DNA of 64,000 nucleotides from Myxococcota bacterium (GTDB lineage: Bacteria > Myxococcota_A > Bradymonadia > UBA7976 > UBA1532), in NCBI GenBank assembly GCA_963169045.1, contig CAUJDF010000038.1, positions 62,001-126,000 on the forward strand, in the 5' to 3' direction. Within the stretch, counting starts at the first letter, position 1. Each line of letters opens with the position of its first letter. Both the position numbers and the translations under genes were made by a program. The notes under the pieces are model-generated. The model was not told where the DNA came from. It worked only from the letters and a program-made list of their open reading frames with translations, and ran no database searches. Shown here piece after piece: positions 1 through 8,527 of the stretch.

Positions 1-310
1 ACTCCTCGTGATTCGCCCAGTTGCGCAGCGCCTGCAGGCCGCCGGTGTTCGCGCAGGCCCCGATGGCCACGAGGCGCTTCGACATCGCGCGCGCGTGTCT
101 CACGATGGGAATCTGTCTCGGCTGCGAGACCGAGCCCTCGATCAGCGTCAGATCGAACGGACCGTCGGGATCGAAGCGCGACGAGGCCTCGGTGAAGTGC
201 GCGACGTCGAGCGCCTCGCCGATCGCCAGCAATTCGTCTTCGAGGTCGAGGAGCGTGACCTGGCAGCCATCGCACGAGGCGAGCTTGATGACGGCGAGGC
301 GCGGCTTCAT
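1..310 (-). CDS. hydD: [NiFe] hydrogenase small (delta) subunit, group 3b type, cut by window edge
   Basis: Electron-transfer small subunit that carries the cluster nearest the [NiFe] site; it pairs with the catalytic large subunit, expected beyond the left edge. The first 103 residues are visible. They begin MKPRLAVIKLASCDGCQVTL, with the CxxC pair that binds the proximal cluster, and continue with GSVSQP and IGACANTGGLQ, both typical of the NADH-dehydrogenase 20 kDa / sulfhydrogenase delta family. There is no Tat signal, so the protein is cytoplasmic. Its ATG shares one base with the TGA of the HydB-HydG gene, so the two are translationally coupled. The upstream gene order (cNMP-binding protein, HydB, HydG) is that of bidirectional NAD(P)-linked group 3b hydrogenases. 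The subgroup is inferred from this context. Confidence 0.88.
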   Translation of the reverse strand, partial: MKPRLAVIKLASCDGCQVTLLDLEDELLAIGEALDVAHFTEASSRFDPDGPFDLTLIEGSVSQPRQIPIVRHARAMSKRLVAIGACANTGGLQALRNWANHEE

Positions 311-2244
311 CAGAAGCCCTCCTGGTCGAACAGACGGGCGATGCGATCGAATCGGAACACCGGCCCGTCGCGACAGACGAAGTACGGCCCGAGCTGACAC
401 CGGCCACAATGCGCGACGGCGCAGGCCATGTTTCGCTCCATCGACACGTACGCGCGCTCCGCGGGCAGCCCCGCCGCGCACAGCGCGCGCACCGAGAAGC
501 CCATCATCATCTCGGGGCCGCAGACCAGCGCGACGGCGTCCGGCGGCACGTCCGTGATCAGGCGTGTGACGACGCCGACGTCGCCGCGCCAGTCGGCGCC
601 GGCGTGGTCGACGGTGACGCGGACGGCGAATCGCGGATCGGCGGCCCAGCGCTGAAGGTCGTCCGTGAACAGCAGGTCGGCGGGTGTGCGCGCGCCATAC
701 AGCAGGCGCACCGAGGGGTAGTCGAGCGGTCGGGCCGCCATCGTGTCGAGGGCGGCCCGCAGCGGCGCGAGGCCGACGCCGCCGGCCACCACGACCACCG
801 GCCGCCCGACGCACGCCTCGAGCGGCCAGGCGCTGCCGAACGGACCGCGAATGCCGAGGGCATGGCCGGGCTCGAGCGCCGCGAGCGCGCCGCTGACCGC
901 GCCCACGGCGCGGATCGTGTGGTCCACCGAGCGGCCGTCGCCGCCGGCGATCGAGATGGGCACCTCGCCGATCGCCGGCAGCCCCAACATGTGGAACTGC
1001 CCGGGACGAAAGGCGATCTCGTGCGCGATCCGCAGCGTGACCACGTCGTCGGTCTCGCGGCGCACGGCGGTCACGCGCGCGGTCGCCGGCACCATCGGTT
1101 CGCGCACGGCCGGCGCCGGCGCGGGCGGCGGCGGCATGGCCACTGCCGGACGGGACGTCGCGCGGATGGCCGCGACCTCCTCGGTGAGGTCGATCCCCAC
1201 CGGGCACCAGGCGATGCACCGTCCGCAGCCGGTGCACCCGCTCACGCCGAACTGCGAGACCCACGCGCCGAGCTTGTGGGTCAGCCACTGCCGGTAGCGG
1301 TCCTTGATGCGCGGACGAAAGGTGGCGCCGTGGATCTGTCCGTGCTGCACCGTGAAGCAGGAGTCCCAGGCGCGGTCGCGCCGGGCCTCGGTGCCCGACA
1401 GGTCCGACACCGTCTCCACCGAGAAGCAGAAGCAGGTGGGACAGACGAGCGTGCAGTTGGCGCAGGCGAGGCAGCGCGCCGCCACGTCGTCCCAGCGCGG
1501 GTGGTCGAGGTTGCCGAACAGCAGGCCCGGCAGGTCGTCGGCCTGCATCGTCCGGCCCATGTGCGCGCGGGCGTCGTCGAGGCCGTCGCGCCGCCGGCGC
1601 TCGTCGCCCGCGGGCGCCGCGCGCAGGGGCAGCCGGGCGGCGACCGAGGCCCCGCGGGCGCTGCCGACCGCGACGAGGAAGCGCGGCCCCAGCTCGGTCA
1701 GACGCAGGTCGAAGCCGCGCTCCACGCCGGGACCCGTGCCCATGGAGGCGCAGAAACACAGGTCGCCGGCCTCGAGGCAGTCGACGGCGACGACGAACGC
1801 CGCCCGCCGGCGTGCGTCGTAGCCCGGGTCGACGTGCCGCCCGCGCATGAAGGTGCGGTCCTGCACCTCGATGGCGGCGAGGTCGCAGCCGCGCACGCCG
1901 AGGAACGCGAGCGGCGCGGCGTCGCGGGCGGCCGGCCGGTGCTCGAGGGCGCCGTCCTCGCGCCGCATCTCGACGAGCCGCTCCCGCGACGGGAACAGGA
2001 AGCCCTTCCACGAGTGCTGGCCGACCGCGAACCCGAACAGCGCCTCGTCGTCGCGGCGCTCGACGCGGTACGTGCCCGGCCCCTGCCGGACGGTCCAGCC
2101 CGCGGGCAAATCCTCGGGGCCGCGCAGGTCGGCGAGCACGATGGCGTCGTCGCGCAGGGTGGGCCCGACGACGCGGTAGCCCTCGGCGCGCAGAGCGTCG
2201 AACAGCGCGCCGAGGTCGTCGCGCGCCAGCGCCTGCGCCGTCAT
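310..2244 (-). CDS. Fused HydB-HydG hydrogenase electron-transfer subunit (4Fe-4S plus FAD/NAD(P) reductase)
   Basis: A 644-residue protein that joins two subunits usually made from separate genes in group 3b hydrogenases. Residues 1-370 are HydB-like: a beta-rich N-terminal region, then two ferredoxin motifs, CLACANCTLVCP near 256 and CTGCGRCIAWCP near 335. A Pro/Ala-rich linker (PPPPAPAPA, about 365-380) leads to a HydG-like reductase: FAD domain about 385-480, NAD(P)-binding loop VVVVAGGVGLAPL near 490, and a C-terminal [2Fe-2S] motif CAVAHCGRC with a last Cys near 623. It should carry electrons between NAD(P)H and the small subunit in the cytoplasm. The ATG overlaps the upstream stop as ATGA and the stop overlaps the next ATG by one base. 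No internal stop or restart is visible at the junction. Confidence 0.9.
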   Translation of the reverse strand: MTAQALARDDLGALFDALRAEGYRVVGPTLRDDAIVLADLRGPEDLPAGWTVRQGPGTYRVERRDDEALFGFAVGQHSWKGFLFPSRERLVEMRREDGALEHRPAARDAAPLAFLGVRGCDLAAIEVQDRTFMRGRHVDPGYDARRRAAFVVAVDCLEAGDLCFCASMGTGPGVERGFDLRLTELGPRFLVAVGSARGASVAARLPLRAAPAGDERRRRDGLDDARAHMGRTMQADDLPGLLFGNLDHPRWDDVAARCLACANCTLVCPTCFCFSVETVSDLSGTEARRDRAWDSCFTVQHGQIHGATFRPRIKDRYRQWLTHKLGAWVSQFGVSGCTGCGRCIAWCPVGIDLTEEVAAIRATSRPAVAMPPPPAPAPAVREPMVPATARVTAVRRETDDVVTLRIAHEIAFRPGQFHMLGLPAIGEVPISIAGGDGRSVDHTIRAVGAVSGALAALEPGHALGIRGPFGSAWPLEACVGRPVVVVAGGVGLAPLRAALDTMAARPLDYPSVRLLYGARTPADLLFTDDLQRWAADPRFAVRVTVDHAGADWRGDVGVVTRLITDVPPDAVALVCGPEMMMGFSVRALCAAGLPAERAYVSMERNMACAVAHCGRCQLGPYFVCRDGPVFRFDRIARLFDQEGF

Positions 2245-2711
2245 GGGCGCTTCCCATAGACGTCGAGCAGCTGCAGCCGCGTCTCGGTCAGCCGTCGCCC
2301 CACGGCGGCGAGCACGCTGCGCATCACCACCCATCCGATCTCGTGGTCGGCCTCGCACAGGCGCTGAAGGTCGCCGGCGTCGAAGGCGAGCAGGCGCGCC
2401 GGCTCCAGCGCGCGGGCGTTGGCCACCGCCCGCGGCCGCGGCGCGGGCAGCATCGACGACCAGCCGACGAGCTCGCCCCGGCCGAGGGTGAGCAGGAGCG
2501 CCTCGACGGCGCCGGGCACGTCGAGCGAGAGCGCGACGCGCCCCTCGAGGACGACCCACAGACGCGCCGACGCCTCACCCGTGCGCAGCAGGACGGCGTC
2601 CTGCGGCAGATCCTCCAGCCGCGCGAGCGCCGCCAGGGACCTTCGCTGCGCTTCGGTGAGCTGCCGGAACAGATCCAACGACTCCATCGCCGCCGCCACG
2701 CCGTCCTGCAT
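2241..2711 (-). CDS. Cyclic-nucleotide-binding-domain protein at the head of the hydrogenase operon
   Basis: A 156-residue protein made almost entirely of one cNMP-binding (CRP-type) beta-roll: LFRQLTEAQRRSLAAL, a central GRVALSL strand, and GRGELVGWSSML in the place of the phosphate-binding cassette. No helix-turn-helix follows, so it is not a classical DNA-binding CRP/FNR factor. Genes of this kind commonly open group 3b hydrogenase operons, where their role is not settled. I chose the ATG at 2711 because GGAGGG lies 9 bases upstream; an ATG at 2687 is also possible. The stop overlaps the HydB-HydG start by 4 bases. A 7-11-7 inverted repeat lies 25 bases upstream of the start. Confidence 0.8.
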   Translation of the reverse strand: MQDGVAAAMESLDLFRQLTEAQRRSLAALARLEDLPQDAVLLRTGEASARLWVVLEGRVALSLDVPGAVEALLLTLGRGELVGWSSMLPAPRPRAVANARALEPARLLAFDAGDLQRLCEADHEIGWVVMRSVLAAVGRRLTETRLQLLDVYGKRP

Positions 2712-2735
2712 CGCGCGTCGCCCTCCGTCGCCACG

Positions 2736-2760
2736 GTGGCACATACCAGAGCCGTGCCAC
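2736..2760 (-). promoter_or_regulatory. Inverted repeat GTGGCAC-N11-GTGCCAC upstream of hydrogenase operon
   Basis: Arms at 2736-2742 and 2754-2760 are perfect reverse complements. The minus strand also reads TGGCACG followed by N4 and TGGTA (2759-2744). This matches the -24 half of a sigma-54 promoter exactly and the -12 half poorly, with GT where GC is expected. It may be an operator, a weak -24/-12 promoter or both; its position just upstream of the first hydrogenase gene is the only functional support. Confidence 0.35.
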
Positions 2761-2865
2761 GCTCGGGCGGCGCGCTCGGCGGCAGGGAGCGCGTCCGCGC
2801 GTCACGCCCGCGACACATCATGTCACCATTCGGCGCACGGCGGCGTCTCGTCGCAGAAGGACGGA

Positions 2866-5259
2866 CTACTTCGTCGTCGGGAAGGTCCGCGCGAGCAGCG
2901 ACGCGGCGACCACGGTCAGGCTGCTGACCGGCATGATGATGGCGGCGACGAGCGGCGTGATGTGCCCGGTCAGCGCCAGCGTCGCGAAGGTCACGTTGTA
3001 GGCGAGCGAGAACAGCAGGTTGCGCTTGACCGACCACAGCGTGCGGCGCGCCCCCTCGAACAGCGCGGGCGCCGCCGCGAGGCCGCCGCGCAGATAGACG
3101 TCGGCGACGCGCAGCGCCGCCTCGGCGCCGCCCGCCACCGCGATGCCCACGTCGGCCGCCCGGAGCGCGGGCGCGTCGTTCAAGCCGTCGCCGATCATCG
3201 CCGTCGGCGTGTCGCCGGTGACGTCGCTGGCCTTCCGCTCCGGCGACGCGCCGCCCACCGCGTCCTCCACCCCGAGGCGCGCCGCCACGTCGGCCACCAC
3301 CGCCGGGTGGTCGCCGGAGCGCAGCTTCAGCTCGAGGCCCAGCGCACGCAGCGACGCGACCACCGCCGGCGCCTCCGGCCGCGGCCGGTCCGCGACCACG
3401 ATCAGCCCGACCGGCGCGCCGTCGAGCGCGACCGCGATCGGAGTGCGGGCGCGCTCCGCCGCCTCGCCGGCGGCCATCGCGATGGTGCCCGAGGGCGCAA
3501 GCCACGCCGGGCTCCCCACCGCGACGCGGCGCCCGTCCACGACGCCCGAGACGCCGCGCCCCGGGAGCTCCTCGAAGTCGGTCACCGCGCCGTCGGGCGC
3601 CGGGCCCCACGCCACGATCGCCCGCGCGAGCGGGTGCGTCGCCCGCGCCTCGAGCGCAACCACCGCCCGCGCCAGCCACGCCGGCGTGTCGCCCTCGAAC
3701 GTCGCCGACTCCACGTTCAGCCGGCCCTCGGTGATGGTGCCCGTCTTGTCGAGCACCACCGTCCGGACGCGCGCCAGGCGCTCGAGCGCCGCCGTCGAGC
3801 GGATGATCAGCCCGCTCCGCGCCGCCCGCCCGCGCGCGACCGCGAGCGCCAGGGGCGTCGCGAGGCCGAGCGCGCAAGGGCACGAGATCACGAGCAGCGC
3901 GACGACGACATCGAAGACGCGCGTCGGGTCGATGCGCCACCAGACGAGGCCGCCGACGACAGCGAGGCCGATGACCGCGAGGACGAACGCGCCGGCGATG
4001 CGGTCCGCGTGGCGCATGATGGGCGCGCGCTGCGCGTCGGCGCCTTCGACGCGCGACAGCAGGCGGCCGACCCGCGTGTCGGCGCCGGTGGCCTCGACCG
4101 TCACCTCGACGTCGGCGCCCACGTTGCGCGTGCCCGTCCAGACGTGGGCGCCGGGCACGGCGCGCACGGGTCGCGACTCGCCGGTGAGCGCGCTCTCGTC
4201 GACGCGCGTGTCACCCTCGGCGACGACGCCGTCCACCGGAATGACCTCGCCCATCCGCACGCGCACGCGGTCGCCCGGGGCGAGGTGCGCGGTGGGCACC
4301 GGCTTCCAGTCGCCGCCGCTGCGCCGCCACGCGAACCCGGGCGCCAGGCAGTCGAGCAGGTCGGCGCCCTCGAGCGCCGAGGCCTGCCCGCGCTGCTGCA
4401 GATAACGACCACCGAGGAGCAGGAACACCAGCGTGGCGACCGAGTCGTAGTAGATGGCGCTCCCGCCGGTCAGCGTGCTGATGACGCTCGCCACGTAACC
4501 GCCGATGAGGCCCAGCGCGATCGGCAGGTCCATGTGGGCGACCCGCGCGCGCAGACCGGCCAGGGCGCCGCGATAGAACGGCCACGCCCCGTAGGTCACC
4601 TGCGGCAGCGTCAGGCCGAGCATCACCCACTCGAAGAAGCGGGCGAGGCCGGCGTCGGCCCCGGCGTAGTGCGCGGCGGCGAGCAGCATCACGTTGCCCA
4701 TGAGCGCGAACGCGATGCCGAGGCGCAGCATGTCGCGGCGGCGCTGCTTTCGGCGCGCGTCCTCGGCCTCGGTGCCGAGCGGCGAGCTGGGATAGCCGAG
4801 GCCGTGCAGGCGCGCGGCCACCGTCGACAGACGCACCCGCGACGGATCCCAGCGCACGTTCACGACGCCGCGCGCGAAGTCGAGGCGCGACTCGATCACG
4901 CCGGGCACGAGGCGCGGCAACTGATCGAGCACCCAGATGCAGGCGGCGCAGTGCACGCCCTGCAGGTGCAGGCGGATGCCTTCGGGCGTCACATAGCGCG
5001 CGAGGAACTCGGGATCGTCGAAGTGGGCGTAGGCGGCGTCCGCGGCCGCCAGCGACTCGACGTCGACCGGGGCCGGCCGCTCGTCGTCGCCGAGGCGATC
5101 GCGCAACGCGTAGAAATCGCCGAGGCCGGCGAGCGTCAGCGCATGGTGCACCGCGCGGCAGCCGGGGCAACAGAAGACGGGCTCGGACGACGGCTCCACG
5201 CCGGGGACCGGAGTGCCACAGTGACGGCAGGCGACCGGCTCGAAAGCGGCGGCGTTCAT
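2866..5259 (-). CDS. ccoI: Copper-transporting P1B-ATPase CcoI/FixI for cbb3 oxidase assembly
   Basis: A 797-residue heavy-metal ATPase. The N-terminus has the Cys-rich module seen in FixI-type pumps (CRHCGTPVP, FCCPGCRAVH) and an HMA domain with HCAACIW near residue 104. All catalytic motifs are present: TGES near 360, the transmembrane SCPCALG near 460, phosphorylation loop DKTGT near 502, and GDGLNDAPAL near 690. The family moves Cu(I) across the inner membrane for insertion into the CuB site of CcoN. It is the last gene of the cco operon and its ATG overlaps the preceding stop by 4 bases. The stop at 2866 is followed by a 154-base gap before the hydrogenase operon. Confidence 0.95.
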   Translation of the reverse strand: MNAAAFEPVACRHCGTPVPGVEPSSEPVFCCPGCRAVHHALTLAGLGDFYALRDRLGDDERPAPVDVESLAAADAAYAHFDDPEFLARYVTPEGIRLHLQGVHCAACIWVLDQLPRLVPGVIESRLDFARGVVNVRWDPSRVRLSTVAARLHGLGYPSSPLGTEAEDARRKQRRRDMLRLGIAFALMGNVMLLAAAHYAGADAGLARFFEWVMLGLTLPQVTYGAWPFYRGALAGLRARVAHMDLPIALGLIGGYVASVISTLTGGSAIYYDSVATLVFLLLGGRYLQQRGQASALEGADLLDCLAPGFAWRRSGGDWKPVPTAHLAPGDRVRVRMGEVIPVDGVVAEGDTRVDESALTGESRPVRAVPGAHVWTGTRNVGADVEVTVEATGADTRVGRLLSRVEGADAQRAPIMRHADRIAGAFVLAVIGLAVVGGLVWWRIDPTRVFDVVVALLVISCPCALGLATPLALAVARGRAARSGLIIRSTAALERLARVRTVVLDKTGTITEGRLNVESATFEGDTPAWLARAVVALEARATHPLARAIVAWGPAPDGAVTDFEELPGRGVSGVVDGRRVAVGSPAWLAPSGTIAMAAGEAAERARTPIAVALDGAPVGLIVVADRPRPEAPAVVASLRALGLELKLRSGDHPAVVADVAARLGVEDAVGGASPERKASDVTGDTPTAMIGDGLNDAPALRAADVGIAVAGGAEAALRVADVYLRGGLAAAPALFEGARRTLWSVKRNLLFSLAYNVTFATLALTGHITPLVAAIIMPVSSLTVVAASLLARTFPTTK

Positions 5260-5942
5260 GGGATCACCGGCCCATGGCAGGCCGGAGGCACCTCCGGCGC
5301 CACGGGGAGCTTGCCGAAGAGCGCGATGCCCCCCGCGATGAGGATGGCGAGCGCGCTGAAGAGCGGCGCGTGCTTGCGGACCGGCAGCGAGAGCTTGCGC
5401 AGGATCCAGCCGACGCCGACGAGGGCCGGCGCGGTGCCGGCCCAGAAGGTGGCCATGGTGAGCGCGCCCGCCGCCGCCGAGCCCGAGGCCGCCGCCAGCG
5501 CGACGAAGCTCCACAGCCAGCCGCACGGCAACAGCCCCGACAACAGACCGACGACCGCCGCCGGCCCGGGGCCCGGACGCCGCTTGCGCATCACGGCCGC
5601 GCGCAGCCGCGCGATGGGACCGGGCGCGCCGCCGGTCATGCCGCCGCGGCGCAGCAACGGCACGATCGCCATGCCGACGATCACGACCGCCATGGCGATG
5701 GCCGCCACGCGCTGGACGCCGAGGAAGGCCTCGCCCGCGTGGTCCATGCCGGCGCCCAGCAGACCCGCCACGGCGCCGAGCGTCGTGTACGCGGCCAGGC
5801 GCGACAGGTTGTAGGCCGTGTGGGCCTTCCAGGCGCCGGCCCCCGACGGCTGGCCCGCGTAGAGGAGCACGAACGGGCCGCACATGGCCGCGCAGTGCAC
5901 GCTCCCGAGCAGGCTCGCCGCGAGGATGGCCAGCAGGGTCAT
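5256..5942 (-). CDS. SafE/UreH-like membrane protein of the cco operon
   Basis: A 228-residue polytopic inner-membrane protein of the sulfite exporter TauE/SafE (UreH-like) family. About six hydrophobic segments are visible. The first carries SLLGSVHCAAMCGPF and a later one GLLSGLLPCGWLW, the Cys/Pro-bearing repeats of the family. Members in cbb3 clusters sit next to ccoI and are thought to help supply copper or mature the oxidase; that role is inferred from context. It is coupled at both ends by 4-base overlaps, with ccoH upstream and ccoI downstream. Confidence 0.82.
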   Translation of the reverse strand: MTLLAILAASLLGSVHCAAMCGPFVLLYAGQPSGAGAWKAHTAYNLSRLAAYTTLGAVAGLLGAGMDHAGEAFLGVQRVAAIAMAVVIVGMAIVPLLRRGGMTGGAPGPIARLRAAVMRKRRPGPGPAAVVGLLSGLLPCGWLWSFVALAAASGSAAAGALTMATFWAGTAPALVGVGWILRKLSLPVRKHAPLFSALAILIAGGIALFGKLPVAPEVPPACHGPVIP

Positions 5943-6400
5943 TCCTTCACGCTCACCCGGCGCCGGTCGAACCACGGCGCGGCGCCGCCCTCGAGGCGCG
6001 CGTCGAGGCGCCAGGCGCCGCCGGCGCCGAGGGGCAGCGTGGCCACGTACCGGCCCTCGCCCCGCGCGTCGAGCACGGCGGACACGTCGAGGCCGGCGCT
6101 GTCGGCGCGCCGCGCCTTCAGCGTGCCGCGCAGGCCGACCACCGGACGACCGGCGGCGTCGCGCATCACATACTCGACGACACAGCCATCGCCGGCCCGG
6201 CCCGCGGGACACACGCGCACCTCGGCGCGCCATCCCAGCCGTTCGCCCGCCCGCCGGGCCTCGAGCTCCTGCTGCCAGTCGAGACTCTGCGTGTAGGCAT
6301 CCTGGGCCTCGAGCGTCGGCGCGGCGCGCTGCGCGATGGCGATCATGACGCCGTTGGCGAGGATGGTCCCGCCGAGGACGATGCCGATGATCCACTTCAT
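5939..6400 (-). CDS. ccoH: FixH/CcoH-like cbb3 oxidase assembly protein
   Basis: A 153-residue single-span protein: MKWIIGIVLGGTILANGVMIA forms an N-terminal membrane anchor, followed by a periplasmic domain with an immunoglobulin-like beta pattern ending in DARLEGGAAPWFDRRRVSV. FixH/CcoH proteins interact with CcoI and the oxidase subunits during assembly. Sequence conservation is low in this family, so the call rests on size, topology and position between ccoG and ccoI. Both ends overlap their neighbours by 4 bases. Confidence 0.78.
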   Translation of the reverse strand: MKWIIGIVLGGTILANGVMIAIAQRAAPTLEAQDAYTQSLDWQQELEARRAGERLGWRAEVRVCPAGRAGDGCVVEYVMRDAAGRPVVGLRGTLKARRADSAGLDVSAVLDARGEGRYVATLPLGAGGAWRLDARLEGGAAPWFDRRRVSVKE

Positions 6401-7785
6401 GACGCGTGCTCCGCCGTCGGCACGGGCGACAGGAACTCGTGCTCGACGCGCTGGGTGAAGCCGTGGTCGTCGCGGACCTCGAGCACGACCCGGGTGCGCC
6501 CCGTCGCCGCGTGCGGGTCGGGCCGCACGAGGAAGACCGGCAGGTGCTCGGTCTGTTCGGGCGCGACCTGGACCGACGCCATCGGCGTGACCGCCTCGAC
6601 GTCGGCCGGCGACACGACCTGCACGGTGAAGGTGCGCATCTCGCCGCTGCGGTTCTGCAAGCGGATGCGGGTGCCGTTCTGCACGCGCCCGTCGGCGAGC
6701 ACGGTGAACGGCGCGCCGACCTGCCGCGTGATGTGCACGTCGGCCGGCGCCCGCTGCCACACCGACGCCCCGAACAGACCGAGGACGACGACGAGCGCCG
6801 CACCGTAGGCGAGCACGCGCGGCCGCGTGAGGCGGGGCCGCTCGCCCTTCGTCGCGCGCTCGGACGCGTAGCGGATGAGGCCCGGCTCGCGGCCGAGCTT
6901 CAGCATGATGTCGTCGCAGGCGTCCATGCACGCCGTGCAGTTCACGCACTCGAGCTGGATGCCTTTGCGGATGTCGATGCCGGTCGGGCACACGCTCACG
7001 CACCGGCGGCAGTCGACACAGTCGCCCGCGCCCGGCGTGCCCGGCTTGCCGCGCGGCTCGCCGCGCTTGACGTCGTAGACGACGGCCAGCGAGTCCTCGT
7101 CCATCAGCACCGACTGGAAGCGGCCGTACGGACAGACGACGACGCAGGTCTGCTCTCGGAACCAGGCGAAGTCGAAGTACAACAGACCCGTCAAGAACAG
7201 GAACGTCGCCGTCCCGACCGGATGGCTCGTCGGGTGGAGCTGCGCCTCGATCACCCCTTCGCGGCCGAGGAAGTACGCGGTGAACGTGGTCGCGATCGCG
7301 CCGGCCACGAAGAGGAAGGCGCCCCACTTCGCGAGCTTCTTCGCGATCTTCTGGGGCGTCCAGGGCGCCGCGTCGAGCCGCTTGCGCTCGCTCGGCTTGC
7401 CTTCGATCAGCTCCTCGATCGGTCGAATGATCGACTCGAGGAAGACGGTCTGCGGGCACACCCACCCGCACCACACGCGCCCGAACAGAGCGGTGAAGAA
7501 GAAGACGCCGAAGACCACCAGGCCGGCGAGGAACAGCAGGTAGCTGGCATCCGTCGCCATGAGCGTCATGCCCCAGAAGTGGAACCGACGCGCGGGGATG
7601 TCGAACTGCATGGCGGGGTGGCCGCCGACGTCGATCCACGGCGCGACGAGCAGCAGCGCGACGAGCATGCCCGAGACGGCGGTGCGCGCGCGCCCGAACC
7701 GCCCCGGCACCCGCTGCGGGTACAGCCAGACCCGCTTGCCCTTGTCACCGATCGTGGAGACTCTATCGTTCTCGGCGAGCGACAT
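6397..7785 (-). CDS. ccoG: CcoG/RdxA-type ferredoxin, cbb3 oxidase accessory protein
   Basis: A 462-residue membrane-bound iron-sulfur protein that acts in cbb3 oxidase assembly; family members reduce Cu(II) to Cu(I). About five hydrophobic segments are visible. Cytoplasmic-side Cys motifs are CGWVCPQ near residue 107 and CVVVCPYGRFQ near 213. The ferredoxin pair is CVDCRRCVSVCP near 255 and CVNCTACMDAC near 279. From about 340 there is a periplasmic immunoglobulin-like domain (MRTFTVQVVSPADVEAV). Length is normal for the family. It starts 3 bases after the ccoP stop and its own stop overlaps ccoH by 4 bases. Confidence 0.95.
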   Translation of the reverse strand: MSLAENDRVSTIGDKGKRVWLYPQRVPGRFGRARTAVSGMLVALLLVAPWIDVGGHPAMQFDIPARRFHFWGMTLMATDASYLLFLAGLVVFGVFFFTALFGRVWCGWVCPQTVFLESIIRPIEELIEGKPSERKRLDAAPWTPQKIAKKLAKWGAFLFVAGAIATTFTAYFLGREGVIEAQLHPTSHPVGTATFLFLTGLLYFDFAWFREQTCVVVCPYGRFQSVLMDEDSLAVVYDVKRGEPRGKPGTPGAGDCVDCRRCVSVCPTGIDIRKGIQLECVNCTACMDACDDIMLKLGREPGLIRYASERATKGERPRLTRPRVLAYGAALVVVLGLFGASVWQRAPADVHITRQVGAPFTVLADGRVQNGTRIRLQNRSGEMRTFTVQVVSPADVEAVTPMASVQVAPEQTEHLPVFLVRPDPHAATGRTRVVLEVRDDHGFTQRVEHEFLSPVPTAEHAS

Positions 7786-7788
7786 GGC

Positions 7789-8349
7789 TCAGAGCTTCTG
7801 CCCCTCCGGGGCCTTGGGATTGGCCGGCGTCGTGCCGCGCAGCGACTTGACGTAGGCCGTCACCGCGACGAGCTCGTCGCCCTTCAGCATCTTCTTCCAG
7901 GCGAGCATGCCCTTCTCGGGCACGCCCTCGCTGATGGTGCGGAACAGATCCGCGGGCGTGCCGCCGTGGATGAAGAAGTCGTCGGCCAGGTTGGGACCGA
8001 CGAGGCCCCCGCCATCCGGGCCGTGGCAGGCGACGCAGTTCTTGCCGAACACGTCCTTGCCGGCGGCCACGACCGCGGGATCGGCGACCTTGGCTTCGAG
8101 ATCCGCCGCCGCCACTTCGCCGCCCTGCGGGTGGGCGGCCGCCGCGGCGGCCATCTCTGCCTGGTACTCGCCCTCGGGGTCCAGGCCGGGGCCGAGGTGG
8201 AAATACACCACGTAGACCACCGACCAGAAGATCGAGAGGATGAACAGCCACAGCCACCAGCGCGGCAGTGGGTTGTCGTACTCCTTGATGCCGTCGTACT
8301 CGTGGCCGGCGATCTCCTGGTCCACCGACGCTTTCTTCGACTCAGCCAT
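7789..8349 (-). CDS. ccoP: Cytochrome c subunit CcoP of cbb3 oxidase, short mono-haem form
   Basis: A 186-residue membrane-anchored cytochrome c. The conserved N-terminal motif YDGIKEYDNPLPRWW and one transmembrane helix (LFILSIFWSVVYVVYF) identify CcoP. Only one haem site is present, CVACH near residue 103, with a later EKGMLAWKKML supplying the likely axial Met. Classical CcoP has two haem domains and about 290-310 residues, so one domain is missing; the reading frame is intact and ends naturally in a soluble tail. The start overlaps the ccoQ stop by 8 bases. Confidence 0.93.
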   Translation of the reverse strand: MAESKKASVDQEIAGHEYDGIKEYDNPLPRWWLWLFILSIFWSVVYVVYFHLGPGLDPEGEYQAEMAAAAAAHPQGGEVAAADLEAKVADPAVVAAGKDVFGKNCVACHGPDGGGLVGPNLADDFFIHGGTPADLFRTISEGVPEKGMLAWKKMLKGDELVAVTAYVKSLRGTTPANPKAPEGQKL

Positions 8350-8527
8350 GACGGTCTCCCTGCACCGCGCCGTCGTCGAGCGCGCTCAGGCTGCGGCGGC
8401 GGTACTCCTCGCGGGCGCCGCGCCGGAAGATCCAGACCAGGGTGCTCGTGAACAGCAGCGTGAACATCACCACCGTCACGAGCGGGAACACGAGCCACTG
8501 AGTCTGCGAAAGGACCTGGGACATCAT
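8342..8527 (-). CDS. ccoQ: CcoQ-like small membrane subunit
   Basis: A 61-residue protein with one transmembrane helix ([20 protein letters not shown]) followed by a basic cytoplasmic tail, [11 protein letters not shown]. CcoQ stabilises the CcoNO core with CcoP. The identification rests on size, topology and its place between ccoNO and ccoP. Two consecutive ATG codons (8527 and 8524) could both serve as start; the first gives a 4-base overlap with the ccoNO stop. Confidence 0.82.
   Translation of the reverse strand: MMSQVLSQTQWLVFPLVTVVMFTLLFTSTLVWIFRRGAREEYRRRSLSALDDGAVQGDRHG

Noticed and set aside
409..5814. Very long plus-strand open frames opposite the hydrogenase and cco genes
   Set aside because: They are mirror frames of genes with clear motifs. 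High GC keeps antisense frames open; their translations are Arg/Ala/Pro/His-rich without any domain.
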